64,000 bases of DNA from CAZPQK01 sp964588695 (lineage in GTDB: Bacteria > Krumholzibacteriota > Krumholzibacteriia > WVZY01 > JAKEHA01): contig CAZPQK010000008.1 in the NCBI GenBank assembly GCA_964588695.1, positions 1 through 64,000 on the forward strand, read 5' to 3'. Made by a program: the position numbers and the translations under genes. Shown here one piece after another: positions 27,647 through 36,961 of this stretch (position 1 is the first letter of the stretch; each line of letters starts with the position of its first letter). The notes below the pieces were generated by a model. That model saw nothing but the letters and a program-made list of their open reading frames with translations, made no database searches and had not been told where the DNA came from.

Positions 27647-28894
27647 TTAGTTATCCCAAACGTCGGCCAGTAACTGACCCAGTCCGTCCAACGTAAGTTC
27701 GCGTGTATCTTTTTCCCCGCGAACCCGCACCTGCAGTTCTCCATTGGTGGCGATGATAATCGCGCGGGCACGTTTGCGTTCTCCGACTTGAATCTGTTTC
27801 TTTTGCGAGCGACCGCTAAGGTCGACTTCAGCCACTCCCATTTCGCGCGCGACACCAGCGGCCTTCATTGCAAGCCCCGCGTCACCTGGCGAAACGCACC
27901 CGACGTACACGTCGACGATCTCTTCGGCGGCGGCGCCAGCAGCGGATCCTTCGGGCAGGTTGGCAACAACGCGCTCCAAACCAATACTAAAGCCAATCGC
28001 CGGCGTCGCCGGCCCGCCGCATTCTTCGATTAGGTTGTCGTAGCGGCCGCCACCACACAACGCGCTTTGCGCGCCGCGATCGCCAGAATAAAACTCAAAG
28101 GCAGTCCGGGTGTAGTAGTCCAAACCGCGCACTAGATGCGGGTCTTCCACGAAGGGGACTTCGAGGGCCGCAAGCAACCGCTTGACTTCATCAAAGTGCT
28201 CCCGGTCGTCGGCGTCCAGATGTTCGGTAATGGTTGGCAACTTGTCCTTTATCGCCCCAATCTCCTTGCTGTCGAATATGCGGAGCGGGTTCTTGCCGTA
28301 CCGCTCGCGCCAGCCATCTTCCAATTCGTCCGACAAGGATTCCATTGCAGCCAGCAACTTCTTGCGATAGGGCTCGCGCGACGACGGCGTCCCCACCGAG
28401 TTGATCCGCAGTTCCAGTTGGTCAAACCCAAGCTGCCTTAGCCCCAAAACCACCATGTGAATGAGTTCGACGTCAATCGCCGGTGCGTCGCCGCCAATAG
28501 CTTCGGCGCCAATCTGATGAAACTGCCGGTACCGCCCCTTTTGCGGACGGTCGTAGCGAAACATTGGCCCCATGTAAAACAAACGCTGCAATCCGCCGCG
28601 GCGATGGAGTCCGTTTTCGAGGTACGCGCGCGCAACCGACGCCGTGTTCTCCGGACGAAGCGTCACACTGCGACCGCCGCGGTCCTCGAAGGTATACATC
28701 TCTTTGGTGACAATGTCGGACTGTTCGCCGACCGCGCGCGTGAATAAATCGGTGGGCTCGATAATTGGAGTGCGAATTTCGCGGTAAGCGAAACGGGTAA
28801 ACACGTCGGCGAATACCGACTCGACAAATTGCCACGCACCGATGTCGGGCGGGAATATGTCCTGCGTTCCGCGAAGTCTGGAATACTTGCTCAT
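27647..28894 (-). CDS. hisS: Histidyl-tRNA synthetase
   Basis: 415 residues from the ATG at 28894, 4 nt after the VanZ-like stop; the longer frame (to 28933) would overlap that gene and adds no conserved sequence. Class II features: SRLRGTQDIFPPD at the start, motif 2 region MYTFEDRGGRSVTLRPENTASVARAY with FRYDRPQKGRYRQFHQIGAE, the histidine signature LVRGLDYYTRTAFEF, and AIGFSIGLERVV. A C-terminal anticodon-binding domain spans about 325-415. The hisS-aspS pair is a common bacterial arrangement. Confidence 0.97.
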   Translation of the reverse strand: MSKYSRLRGTQDIFPPDIGAWQFVESVFADVFTRFAYREIRTPIIEPTDLFTRAVGEQSDIVTKEMYTFEDRGGRSVTLRPENTASVARAYLENGLHRRGGLQRLFYMGPMFRYDRPQKGRYRQFHQIGAEAIGGDAPAIDVELIHMVVLGLRQLGFDQLELRINSVGTPSSREPYRKKLLAAMESLSDELEDGWRERYGKNPLRIFDSKEIGAIKDKLPTITEHLDADDREHFDEVKRLLAALEVPFVEDPHLVRGLDYYTRTAFEFYSGDRGAQSALCGGGRYDNLIEECGGPATPAIGFSIGLERVVANLPEGSAAGAAAEEIVDVYVGCVSPGDAGLAMKAAGVAREMGVAEVDLSGRSQKKQIQVGERKRARAIIIATNGELQVRVRGEKDTRELTLDGLGQLLADVWDN

Positions 28895-28898
28895 TTTG

Positions 28899-29282
28899 TT
28901 ACGATCGTCCGGCAACCAAACGCCAGCGTCCAAGCCGGGTGAAGGTTAGCAGTGTTAAAGCGGTGACGATTCCTACCGCGTCGGCAACCCAGTCGGCGAA
29001 ATCTTTTTCGCGCCCCGGCGTGTAACTTTGGATAATCTCGTCACACGCGGCAATGGTTGCACCCACAGCAAATAGCAGCAACAGTGTCAACAGGCGCCGC
29101 CCATTCAGTGCGCGCCCGGCGGCAGCAAACAGCAGCGCGCCCATCCCAAAGTATTCAACAAAGTGATACACCTTGTCTTTGTTGGCGAAGTCGGGACCTG
29201 GAGAGTCCAGGTGAGGCCGCATCGACAGGCCAAACACCGTGATCACGTAGAATACCAATAGAAGCAGTCTCAGGCGATTCAA
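28899..29282 (-). CDS. VanZ-like family membrane protein
   Basis: 127 residues with four predicted transmembrane helices and the VanZ-like core: DKVYHFVEYFGMGALLFAA in the second helix, then CDEIIQSYTPGREKDFADWVADAVGIVTALT. VanZ of Tn1546 gives low teicoplanin resistance, but most chromosomal homologues have no known role. It sits between ptsN-like and hisS with short gaps and is probably co-transcribed. Confidence 0.9.
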   Translation of the reverse strand: MNRLRLLLLVFYVITVFGLSMRPHLDSPGPDFANKDKVYHFVEYFGMGALLFAAAGRALNGRRLLTLLLLFAVGATIAACDEIIQSYTPGREKDFADWVADAVGIVTALTLLTFTRLGRWRLVAGRS

Positions 29283-29317
29283 TCCCGACCTGCCCGTTAA
29301 ATTATTAGTGATGGGGA

Positions 29318-29776
29318 CTACTTGTCGCCGTGACGTCGGAACACATCGGCCACCGCGTCGCTGTCCGCCGCATCGCGCAGTTGCTGACGAAAATCATCGT
29401 GATTTAGCAAGCGCGAGAGCTTGGCCAGCACCTTAATGTGGTCGCGGCGGCCTTCTTTAGGACCAAGAAGTACGAAGAACAAATCGACCGCATTGTTATC
29501 GAGCGCTTTAAAATTGACCGGCTCCGCCGTCCGATAAAACCCTGCCACTGGCTTATCGACACCGTCGGTATAAGCATGCGGAATCGCAACGCCGTTACCG
29601 ATTCCGGTACTCATCACGTTTTCGCGCTCAATCACGTCCGCGACCACCAGGTCACGGTCGCCGATCTCGCCGCGACCGTTGAGGTCGTCGATGATAGCGG
29701 TGAGCAGGGAGTTCTTGTCGGCCACCGGAAAGTCGGTGCGAACGCTGCTGCGGGTGAAAAGCTCGGAAAGTTTCAT
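29318..29776 (-). CDS. ptsN: PTS EIIA domain protein, fructose/nitrogen-regulatory type
   Basis: 152 residues forming one EIIA domain of the fructose/mannitol/PtsN class. The phosphorylatable His67 is in TGIGNGVAIPHAYTDGVDKP. Downstream, VDLFFVLLGPKEGRRDHIKVLAKLSRLL is typical. No EIIB, EIIC, HPr or EI genes are nearby, which favours a regulatory PtsN-like role over sugar transport. The gene symbol is therefore by domain type, not proven orthology. Confidence 0.85.
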   Translation of the reverse strand: MKLSELFTRSSVRTDFPVADKNSLLTAIIDDLNGRGEIGDRDLVVADVIERENVMSTGIGNGVAIPHAYTDGVDKPVAGFYRTAEPVNFKALDNNAVDLFFVLLGPKEGRRDHIKVLAKLSRLLNHDDFRQQLRDAADSDAVADVFRRHGDK

Positions 29777-29860
29777 GACGTTTTTTGCATTCCTGGACGC
29801 GGTTTAGCGGTGACGTTAGGCCCGAAAGCGCCCACTGTCAAGGCATTTACGCCATTCGCA

Positions 29861-30664
29861 CTAGTACTCGACGCGGTCGACGGGGAAAGCACCGCGGAAC
29901 CCAACCGCCGCCAACCCCGATCTGGCGACCGCATCACCTGCGGTCTCGGGAGAGGACGAAAACCACTGCGGCAGGTCGCGGAGTGTCCGGCGATAGTGTT
30001 CGGCTTCGCGCTTACGGCACGTTAGCACCCAGTCGGGTTTCGCTGGAAGCGACTTACGAACCTCAATCGCTTCGCGCGGAAAAATTCCTTCGGCAACCAG
30101 CGCGTCCAGGTCGCTATGTCGCACGATCCCGACTGGCGCCTCACCTCCCATGACCGCAAACACCACAGCGGCCGGTCCGTTGCCGACCTTCGGAGTCATC
30201 AGGTCATCGGTCGACAAATTGGCCCGAGTGTGGAATTCGAGAGGCAGGTTTCCCGGCACAACAATAGGCGTCTCCGCCCCGCGCTCGCCGGCACGACCGA
30301 TAAACACATAGTGGTCGGGATATGGCGATGGCGACAATCCCCACAAAACGGTGACGTCGGGATCGGTAAGGTCATCCAGGTGAAGCAACATCAGATCGGC
30401 ATCCTGCCGGTCGTCACAGAAAGACAACCCCACCGACAAACGCGTCTCGCGCGCGATCAAGTAACGAAGGGGCTCGTATGCTTCCAACGACACCGAAGAA
30501 TCACATACCGCTAGCGTCAGCGGGTCGCGATGAGCACCGTCCCCCATGCGGGACGTGACCGCCAGGATCAAGACGATGATCGCCAGGGCGCCGGTCAGAA
30601 AACGCCCGGCGTAAACCGAGAGGAAATTAATGTCGAAGAATTCGAACGTGTTGCGCTTGCTCAT
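29861..30664 (-). CDS. Membrane-anchored PhnD/periplasmic-binding-like protein
   Basis: 267 residues: one N-terminal transmembrane helix (about 18-37, RFLTGALAIIVLILAV) and an extracytoplasmic domain resembling phosphonate/phosphite-binding (PhnD) folds. The hints are LTLAVCDSSVSLEAYEPLRYLIARET, a short block on DADLMLLHLDDL, and a later AVVFAVMGGEAPVGIVRHSDLDAL with a lone WVLTCRKREAEHYR end. The match is weak; no ABC transporter genes are adjacent. Its start overlaps the ybbR stop by 4 nt, so it is coupled to the CdaR homologue, and may sense a ligand rather than import it. Confidence 0.6.
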   Translation of the reverse strand: MSKRNTFEFFDINFLSVYAGRFLTGALAIIVLILAVTSRMGDGAHRDPLTLAVCDSSVSLEAYEPLRYLIARETRLSVGLSFCDDRQDADLMLLHLDDLTDPDVTVLWGLSPSPYPDHYVFIGRAGERGAETPIVVPGNLPLEFHTRANLSTDDLMTPKVGNGPAAVVFAVMGGEAPVGIVRHSDLDALVAEGIFPREAIEVRKSLPAKPDWVLTCRKREAEHYRRTLRDLPQWFSSSPETAGDAVARSGLAAVGFRGAFPVDRVEY

Positions 30665-31614
30665 GGCGCTCCCAGCGCCTCCGGCGGAAACACGCGCACT
30701 GTTACGGTGTCCACGCTCATTGCGGCCAGGGCTACACCTGGGGGAAGAATCACTTCGGGAGCCAGGCGATACTCGCTTGCCGGCTTGCCGCTGAGGTTTA
30801 GCAACACCGAAACGTCGCCGGACGACAGCGAATCCAGAACCGAGGCCGCGCCCTCAAGCGTCAGCGTAACGGTAGAAGGCACCACATCGGCGACCAAATC
30901 TTCGGAGTCCAGCAGAACTGTCGGCGGTAGGTTGGCCAACATGCGCTTGGATTTGGGGCTCACCCTAATGCTTAATGACACCTCGCTGGGAGAAGCGACT
31001 ATCCCCTGCACGGGGATACGGACGCCGACCGGACGTGTCACCGACTCTTTGACCTTGGAAAGGTCAAACGGCTCGGTGGATACCGAGCGCATGTTTTCGA
31101 TAACTGACTTGGGACCTCGAACCGTCACCCACGACGGCGCCAGCGATATGCTGCCATCAAGCAACACCAATTCGTTGGATATTTTCCCGGAGGTCGCGAG
31201 CGTGATCGGTACTCGACGTTCGATGAGCGCTTCCATTGTGAGGTCGAGCGTCATCGGGCTTAAGATGCGCACGTTTCTGCGGTCGAAACCACTGGGAAGC
31301 ACGACGTTCATCGGCGAAAGGTTAACCCGTTCGCGACCCGGCGCGGATCCGGAAAGGTCAACCGCAACCGCCAGGTTGCGACGCATTCTTACGCGAAGCA
31401 CATCGCGCTTGGTTCCGGTGAGACTAATCTCGATGGTTTCGGGAACGGCACTTTGTACGCGAACGCTATCGGGAAGGTTTTGCAGTTTGAGCGGGATATC
31501 GACGACCCGCATGATCGACTGCTGTCCGCTGGCGTGAAACCAGATGAACAACGCCACCACCAGCGCCATGAGCTTGACGCCGATGTTGTTGGTGACAGCC
31601 TGTCGGAGGTTCAT
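30661..31614 (-). CDS. ybbR: YbbR-domain protein (CdaR-like)
   Basis: 317 residues with one N-terminal helix (about 13-27, LMALVVALFIWFHASGQ) and three or four YbbR repeats outside the membrane (IPLKLQNLPDSVRVQSAVPETIEISLTGTKRDVLRV, WVTVRGPKSVIENMRSVSTEPFDL, LPPTVLLDSEDL). CdaR controls the diadenylate cyclase CdaA in Firmicutes; here cdaA is not in the window, while the c-di-AMP phosphodiesterase PgpH is. It begins 6 nt after the amidase stop and overlaps the next gene. Confidence 0.88.
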   Translation of the reverse strand: MNLRQAVTNNIGVKLMALVVALFIWFHASGQQSIMRVVDIPLKLQNLPDSVRVQSAVPETIEISLTGTKRDVLRVRMRRNLAVAVDLSGSAPGRERVNLSPMNVVLPSGFDRRNVRILSPMTLDLTMEALIERRVPITLATSGKISNELVLLDGSISLAPSWVTVRGPKSVIENMRSVSTEPFDLSKVKESVTRPVGVRIPVQGIVASPSEVSLSIRVSPKSKRMLANLPPTVLLDSEDLVADVVPSTVTLTLEGAASVLDSLSSGDVSVLLNLSGKPASEYRLAPEVILPPGVALAAMSVDTVTVRVFPPEALGAP

Positions 31615-31620
31615 GGAGGC

Positions 31621-32943
31621 CTAAAATGGATTCGAGATCAAAAGTTCCTGGCCCACGCGCAGCCGCGTGTCGTGGAGTCGGTTCACCTTTTGTAATGTAG
31701 CGACTGACGTGCCATATTGGCGAGAAATCTTCCAAAGCGTGTCACCCGTCTCAACCCGATGGACGGTAATGGGCTCATCGCGACGCTTGGCTGGCTTGAC
31801 CGTCCGGAAGTAGTTTACCACCCCAAGGGCTACCGCCTCGGCGATCGCATCGCGCCCCTGTTCGGTACGGATAATCTTTGCGTCGGACCGATTCGACAGG
31901 AACCCACCCTCCACCAGAACCGACGGCATATCTATGTGCCTCAACACCTGATACGAGCGCTGCTTGACCGCTCGCGTGGGGAGAGTGCCTTTGTGCTCGA
32001 AGGCTTGCAGAATCGCTTCGGCCAGGGTGGCACTCCGCTGCAGGACCGTCTGCTGGTTGACCCCCACCAGCATGTTAAGCAGGTCGCGATTGACCTCGCG
32101 GTCCAGCCCCAAGTCGTGGGCCGCTTTTCCGGGGTTCGCAAGCATACGGTTAGCGGAATACTCCGCGCCCGACGGCGATACGAAAAACACTTCGGTGCCG
32201 CGAGCATGCCGATTTGGCGCCGAGTTCAGGTGAATGCTAACAAACGCATCGGCACCCTTCTGCTTGGCGATTTCGACCCGGCTGGGGAGGGTCAGGTAAA
32301 TGTCCCGTCGGCGCGTTAACGTTGCGGCAAACCCGTCGTAGCGCTCTATCTTTTTTTCGATACGATTGGCCAGATCCAGCACCAATCGCTTCTCGGTCAA
32401 CCCATTACCACGGGTTCCACCGTCCTTCCCGCCATGTCCGGGATCAATCGCGACCAGGTAGATTTCCCGCTGGCGCGGTGTCGATGACGCCGAACTCGCC
32501 TGCGGTGCAGGCGGTTCGAACTCGGCCCGCGCCACCTCGGTGTCATCGCCGCCGTATACGTCCAACACAATCCGGTGGCGCTTGTTCCCGGCCTTGGGCA
32601 GGGTGAAATGTTTAACCGTGCCCTCCCGGTGAAGGTCCAGGACCACTTGAACTCCCCACGACAAGCGGTTGACGCGGACACGCCGGACCGAGTCGTTCTG
32701 GGGCAACATCCGCGCTTGCAGCGTGTTGGCACCGCGGGCGCCGCGAATGTTCACCGAAATGCGAGGCGGATTGTCGTGGCTGGCAACCTGATAGGTCGAG
32801 GCTTCCTCGAGATCGATTACAACGCGCGTGAAGGCGTCGCGAACGGCATAACGCACTTCGTGCACCGTTTGCGAGGCGCTCGCCGTTGCCACCAATCCAG
32901 CAACCAGCGAAGCCACAAGAACCACGAACCGCATTGTTCGCAT
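31621..32943 (-). CDS. N-acetylmuramoyl-L-alanine amidase (AMIN-Amidase_3-LysM)
   Basis: 440 residues: signal peptide (1-23), AMIN domain (about 28-118, VVIDLEEASTYQVASHDNPPRISVNI), an Ala/Ser-rich linker, Amidase_3 (about 150-370) and a C-terminal LysM (about 392-440, HRVETGDTLWKISRQYGTSVATLQKVNRL). Zinc residues are visible in IDPGHGGKDGG, the Glu in GLTEKRL, the His in FVSIHLNSA, and the catalytic Glu in VLVEGGFLSN. AmiC-type enzymes cleave septal peptidoglycan, and M23 proteins such as the gene just upstream are their usual activators. Confidence 0.95.
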   Translation of the reverse strand: MRTMRFVVLVASLVAGLVATASASQTVHEVRYAVRDAFTRVVIDLEEASTYQVASHDNPPRISVNIRGARGANTLQARMLPQNDSVRRVRVNRLSWGVQVVLDLHREGTVKHFTLPKAGNKRHRIVLDVYGGDDTEVARAEFEPPAPQASSASSTPRQREIYLVAIDPGHGGKDGGTRGNGLTEKRLVLDLANRIEKKIERYDGFAATLTRRRDIYLTLPSRVEIAKQKGADAFVSIHLNSAPNRHARGTEVFFVSPSGAEYSANRMLANPGKAAHDLGLDREVNRDLLNMLVGVNQQTVLQRSATLAEAILQAFEHKGTLPTRAVKQRSYQVLRHIDMPSVLVEGGFLSNRSDAKIIRTEQGRDAIAEAVALGVVNYFRTVKPAKRRDEPITVHRVETGDTLWKISRQYGTSVATLQKVNRLHDTRLRVGQELLISNPF

Positions 32944-33108
32944 GCCTACTTGCCTCTAACCTCTAGAAGTTCAGTTAAATCAATGCACTACGAGCGCAGC
33001 TTGACCCATCGTGAGACTAGATCAGCCACAAATTAGCTGGCAAGAATAAATTAGCGGTTTTTGCGCTCGCCGCCAAGTGTGGCGGCAAATCAGGGGAAGG
33101 GTCCGGAG

Positions 33109-34023
33109 TTAGCCGGAAATGATGTACTTGGCCGGGTTTACGCGCTGGCCGTCCTTCTCCACCTCGTAGTGGAGGTGGGTAAAGGTCGAACGCCCCGTCT
33201 GCCCTACGCGACCAATCGTATCGCCGCGCTTGATCTTCTGACCTTTCTTGACCAGCTGCTTCTCCAGATGGGCGAACCGGGTCACGAAACCGTGACCATG
33301 GGAAATCTCAACGACTTTGCCGTAGGTCTTCCAGTTCCCCGAAAAGGTCACCACACCGTCGGCCGGCGCAAAAACCGGCGTGCCTTTACGCGCCGAGAAG
33401 TCCAGCCCGCGATGCATCTGTCGGCGGCCGTTGATGGGGTCCATTCGCCATCCGTATCGGCTGGACACAAAGCCCACATTCACGGGTCGTAGCGACGGCG
33501 TGTGCCGCAGGATGTCGGCGCTTTCGTTTAAGTTGGTCAGAATCTCTTCGTAGGATTCGGACTGTAGTCTCGCCTGCCGAAGCATCTTGTCGACGTCGTT
33601 CTTGGCGCCGAGAACGCTCTCACGCGTAGCTTCATCGAGATGACTGAGCGACTGAATATACGTAAACGACGGCCCACCCACACCGACTTCCTGAACATCT
33701 TCGGGCAGGTCATCGAGGTTGGCCAGAATCCGGGCCTTCTTTTGGAAATCGAAGTTCTGGTGCACGTCGCGGCGCAGCTCGTCAACATCCGCGGTCAGAC
33801 CGGTCAGTTGCTCCCGGAGCTGCTCGTTCTGGCGCTCGACGGTAGCCAAACGGTAGGTTTGACGGATCTTGCCGTGGTACTTGACCACCGCCCAGGTGGC
33901 GATACCCGTCATCAAGAGCGCCAGCGTCATTGCACTGTATGCGGCCACCTTGGGGATACGAATGGGCTTAGGGACCGCGTTTTCGCTCGGAATGTAGAGA
34001 AATGTAAAGTTCTTCTGTTTCAT
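33109..34023 (-). CDS. M23 family metallopeptidase, membrane-anchored
   Basis: 304 residues: short cytoplasmic start, transmembrane helix (about 28-50), coiled coil (about 58-95, VERQNEQLREQLTGLTADVDELRRDV), a linker, and a C-terminal LytM domain (about 195-300). Zinc ligands appear intact: HRGLDFS (His and Asp) and HLHYEV, with SHGHGFVTRFAHLEK between. It may cut peptidoglycan cross-links or activate the amidase that follows 165 nt downstream. It has its own promoter. Confidence 0.95.
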   Translation of the reverse strand: MKQKNFTFLYIPSENAVPKPIRIPKVAAYSAMTLALLMTGIATWAVVKYHGKIRQTYRLATVERQNEQLREQLTGLTADVDELRRDVHQNFDFQKKARILANLDDLPEDVQEVGVGGPSFTYIQSLSHLDEATRESVLGAKNDVDKMLRQARLQSESYEEILTNLNESADILRHTPSLRPVNVGFVSSRYGWRMDPINGRRQMHRGLDFSARKGTPVFAPADGVVTFSGNWKTYGKVVEISHGHGFVTRFAHLEKQLVKKGQKIKRGDTIGRVGQTGRSTFTHLHYEVEKDGQRVNPAKYIISG

Positions 34024-34058
34024 GGTTTTCGGCCGCCCTGTGTGGGCAGAAGTACGGG

Positions 34059-34087
34059 AGGGTACGGGAAGCGAAAACCGCTGTCAA
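34059..34087 (-). promoter_or_regulatory. Sigma70-type promoter for the M23 peptidase
   Basis: Minus strand TTGACA (34087-34082), 17-nt spacer, TACCCT (34064-34059), leader about 30 nt. Confidence 0.65.
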
Positions 34088-34148
34088 CCCCCGAACGCAA
34101 TCGAGAACTGCAATATACATACCAAGTTATGGAGGGGAGCGATGGGAA

Positions 34149-34221
34149 GCAAAAAGGCGCGGAGCGGGACCGTCGTGGTTGCTTGGGCGCATTGCGAAGC
34201 AACCCCGAAGATCCCGCCCAG
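34149..34221 (-). terminator. Terminator after the sigma factor gene
   Basis: Nested hairpin: GGTTGCTT with AAGCAACC and an outer GCGGGA/TCCCGC pairing, followed on the minus strand by CTTTTTGC. Confidence 0.6.
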
Positions 34222-34262
34222 CCTGGTCGGATAAGGCGTGTCCTCCCCCTGGAGGCTCGAGA

Positions 34263-35159
34263 CTAGTTCTCGATGTAGCCTTTCAAGTACTTAGCCCGAG
34301 TCGAATGCCGTAGCTTCTGGATCGCCTTCTCTTTGATCTGGCGAATCCGCTCTCGGGTCAGACTCATTTGCTTACCGATGTCTTCCAGCGTCAGCGGCTC
34401 CTGACCGTCGATACCAAAGTAGAGTCGCAGAATATTCTGCTCGCGGTCAGTCAGCATGCTGAGCGCCTTTGACATGTCGTCGGTAAGCGCATGCTCGTAA
34501 GTGTTCTCGTCCGGCATGGGCTGATCGTCATCGGTGAGATAGTCCACCAACGAGTTATCGTCCTTGTCGGTCGAGTACGGATCGTCCAGCGATACGTGCG
34601 AGTTCTGAATCTTAGAGGTTTCCTTAACCTCTTCCTCAGAAATGCCCAGACGATCGGCGATTTCTTTGTGCGTCGGGGCGCGACCCAACTCCTGGTCGAG
34701 CGCACGCGCGGTCTTCCCGATGCGGTACAACGTACCCGCACGGTTGAGCGGCAGGCGGACGATTCGAGAGTGCTCGGCCAGCGACTGCAACATAGCCTGG
34801 CGAATCCACCAGACCGCATACGAAATAAACTTAAACCCTCGCTCTTCGTCGAACCGGTGCGCAGCCTTAATCAAACCGAGGTTGCCCTCGTTGATCAGGT
34901 CTTCAAGGGACAGGCCTTGGTTTGCGTACTGCTTGGCAATCGACACGACAAACCGGAGGTTGGCCTGCACCAACTGATCCAGCGCCGTTTGGTCGCCTTG
35001 CTTGATACGCTGCGCCAGCTCGCGCTCCTGCTCTCGCGTCAACAAGGGTGTCTTGTTGATCTCGTGCAGGTAGACATCGAGGCTCCGGTTGGAGCGGGGA
35101 CTTCCCTGGCTATTTTTCAATTCAGACCTTCCTTCCACAGGGGCTTCGCGTTCTTCCAT
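34263..35159 (-). CDS. rpoD: RpoD/SigA-type sigma factor lacking region 1.1
   Basis: 298 residues. Region 1.2 (LDVYLHEINKTPLLTREQERELAQRI), region 2 (NLRFVVSIAKQYANQGLSLEDLINEGNLGLIKAAHRFDEERGFKFISYAVWWIRQAM), region 3, and region 4 (TLEDIGKQMSLTRERIRQIKEKAIQKLRHSTRAKYL) are all present; region 1.1 and the non-conserved insert of proteobacterial RpoD are absent. Short primary sigma factors of this kind are typical of Bacteroidetes and relatives. It could be the primary sigma or a close group 2 paralogue; promoters here of TTGACA/TAnnnT form fit a group 1 or 2 sigma. It starts 47 nt after the htrA stop. Confidence 0.9.
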   Translation of the reverse strand: MEEREAPVEGRSELKNSQGSPRSNRSLDVYLHEINKTPLLTREQERELAQRIKQGDQTALDQLVQANLRFVVSIAKQYANQGLSLEDLINEGNLGLIKAAHRFDEERGFKFISYAVWWIRQAMLQSLAEHSRIVRLPLNRAGTLYRIGKTARALDQELGRAPTHKEIADRLGISEEEVKETSKIQNSHVSLDDPYSTDKDDNSLVDYLTDDDQPMPDENTYEHALTDDMSKALSMLTDREQNILRLYFGIDGQEPLTLEDIGKQMSLTRERIRQIKEKAIQKLRHSTRAKYLKGYIEN

Positions 35160-35206
35160 TTAGACACGCTCCCGGCCGCCTCGGTCACGTCGTAACCGTT
35201 CTGGCC

Positions 35207-36694
35207 CTAGTCTTCCGGAATCACCGGAATGTAGATGGTCGTACGTCCTCGCTTTACAAGGAAAGCGATGGGGGCCTTCCGGTCCTTGAGGTCATCCGCG
35301 ATCCGGCCATAGTCGCTAAGCCCGGCGACGGACTTGGCGAATACTTCCACGATCACATCGCCCTCACGAATACCCGCCTCGTCCGCGGGACTCCCCACTT
35401 CCACCTCCGTGACGACGACGCCGTCGTCATCGCCGGCATCGTCGACCACCAGGCCCAACCAGGCGTCTTGACTACCGCCGCCCGGCGCGCCTTGAGCGAT
35501 CTCGCCCTCATCGGGGCGCTCACCAATTTCGATGGTTAGCTTCTTGCGCTTTCCGTCGCGCAAGACCACCAGCGGAACGCGTTCGCCGATGGGAGTGCTA
35601 CCAACTTTTAGACGAAAGTCTCCGTCTTCCCTTACATCTTGCCCGTTGTACTCGACGATTACGTCCCGAGCCTCAATACCCGCTTTCTCGGCCGGGAAGC
35701 CCTTCATGACTTCGCGGACCAGAATCCCCCGCTTTACGTCGAGTCCCATGCCGGCGGCCAGATCCGCGTCGAGTTCCTGCAGGGAGATCCCGATGAACCC
35801 GTAGCGAACACGACCGTCGGCAATCAGTTGTCCCATAATGGCCTTGGCCATGTTGATGGGAATGGCGAACCCGATGCCCTGACCGGAAGGGTTAATCGCC
35901 GTGTTAATTCCGATGGCTTCGCCGTTCATGTTCAGCAAAGGACCACCGCTGTTACCAAAGTTGATCGACGCGTCGGTTTGAATGTAGTTCTGGAACACCG
36001 CCTCGCTACTCGCGATCTGCAGGTCGGTGCGACCCTTCGCACTAACAATCCCCGCGGTGACTGAGCCTCGCAGTTGACCGAACGGCGTCCCGATTGCCAT
36101 TACATAGTCCCCAACCCGCATCGCGTCAGAGTCGCCCATCTGGACCACGGTAAGGTCGCGACGGGGCGCATTAATCTGGATGATCGCGATGTCGGTGCGC
36201 GGATCTTCGCCGACGACTTCGGCATCGAATTCCTTTTCGCCCGACGGCGTGTTAACTACCACCGTCACGTCGTCGGCATCGCGAATCACGTGATGGTTGG
36301 TTAGAATGCGGCCCTCGTCATCAATGATGAACCCCGAACCGCCCCCAGGCATCCGTCGTCCCCGCTGTTGCTCCTGACCCCGGTCGGGAAGCATGTCGCG
36401 GAAGAAATCAAACGACCGCTGACGCGAATTGTTTGCCGTCCGCGTGGTTTGGATGAAAACCACGCCCGGGCTGACTCGCTCGGCCAGGTCGGCCAACAAT
36501 GAGGATCCATCTGCACGCAGCGGCATCGCCTGGCTGCTACCAGCTCCCTGAGTGGTGGCATCCGTGCCAGCCAACGACGCCGTGGTGGCCACCGCTGGGT
36601 CGTCAAACGACCGTAGCTGGCCAGCCATGAAAGCCGCCGCCATCAACCCAATCACACCCGCAATCGCGACAACATTTCGCAGGGTCCGTTTCAT
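35207..36694 (-). CDS. htrA: Do/HtrA family serine protease
   Basis: 495-residue periplasmic protease/chaperone. A signal or anchor is at about 8-27. The trypsin-like domain has the triad His135 (ILTNHHV), Asp168 (DPRTDIAII) and Ser249 (NFGNSGGP). Two PDZ domains follow at about 300-390 and 405-490 (GSPADEAGIREGDVIVEV). AAAGGA lies 5 nt before the ATG. A 231-nt leader with two candidate promoters suggests dual control, and HtrA proteins commonly belong to envelope-stress regulons. It is upstream of the sigma gene and may be co-transcribed with it. Confidence 0.95.
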   Translation of the reverse strand: MKRTLRNVVAIAGVIGLMAAAFMAGQLRSFDDPAVATTASLAGTDATTQGAGSSQAMPLRADGSSLLADLAERVSPGVVFIQTTRTANNSRQRSFDFFRDMLPDRGQEQQRGRRMPGGGSGFIIDDEGRILTNHHVIRDADDVTVVVNTPSGEKEFDAEVVGEDPRTDIAIIQINAPRRDLTVVQMGDSDAMRVGDYVMAIGTPFGQLRGSVTAGIVSAKGRTDLQIASSEAVFQNYIQTDASINFGNSGGPLLNMNGEAIGINTAINPSGQGIGFAIPINMAKAIMGQLIADGRVRYGFIGISLQELDADLAAGMGLDVKRGILVREVMKGFPAEKAGIEARDVIVEYNGQDVREDGDFRLKVGSTPIGERVPLVVLRDGKRKKLTIEIGERPDEGEIAQGAPGGGSQDAWLGLVVDDAGDDDGVVVTEVEVGSPADEAGIREGDVIVEVFAKSVAGLSDYGRIADDLKDRKAPIAFLVKRGRTTIYIPVIPED

Positions 36695-36838
36695 CGAGAT
36701 CCTTTCTTAGGGCGCGGCAAAACACCGGCACCCGGTACCTGTGGGTATTTATAAACTTCCGTTGCTCGCGGGCACAGGCCCGCGGGCCGTTCTAGAGGGG
36801 GGAGTCGGAGACTGGTTCGAAGCTGGTGTTCACCAATT

Positions 36839-36868
36839 ACTATACCATATCCCGTTGAGGCGTAGCAA
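36839..36868 (-). promoter_or_regulatory. Candidate proximal promoter P2 of htrA
   Basis: Minus strand TTGCTA (36868-36863), 18-nt spacer, TATAGT (36844-36839). Confidence 0.45.
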
Positions 36869-36931
36869 ATGGTGTTTGGGGTTACCGTCCAGGTCACTCT
36901 TACCTTATCGGCCGGCAATTTCTACCCTTTA

Positions 36932-36961
36932 AGAGTATCACCCGCTTACGAAGCCTGTCAA
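36932..36961 (-). promoter_or_regulatory. Distal promoter P1 of htrA
   Basis: Minus strand TTGACA (36961-36956), 18-nt spacer, TACTCT (36937-36932); leader about 231 nt. Confidence 0.65.

Noticed and set aside
34020..34202. 60-codon minus-strand frame before the M23 gene
   Set aside because: It covers the promoter and terminator of the neighbours and has no SD.
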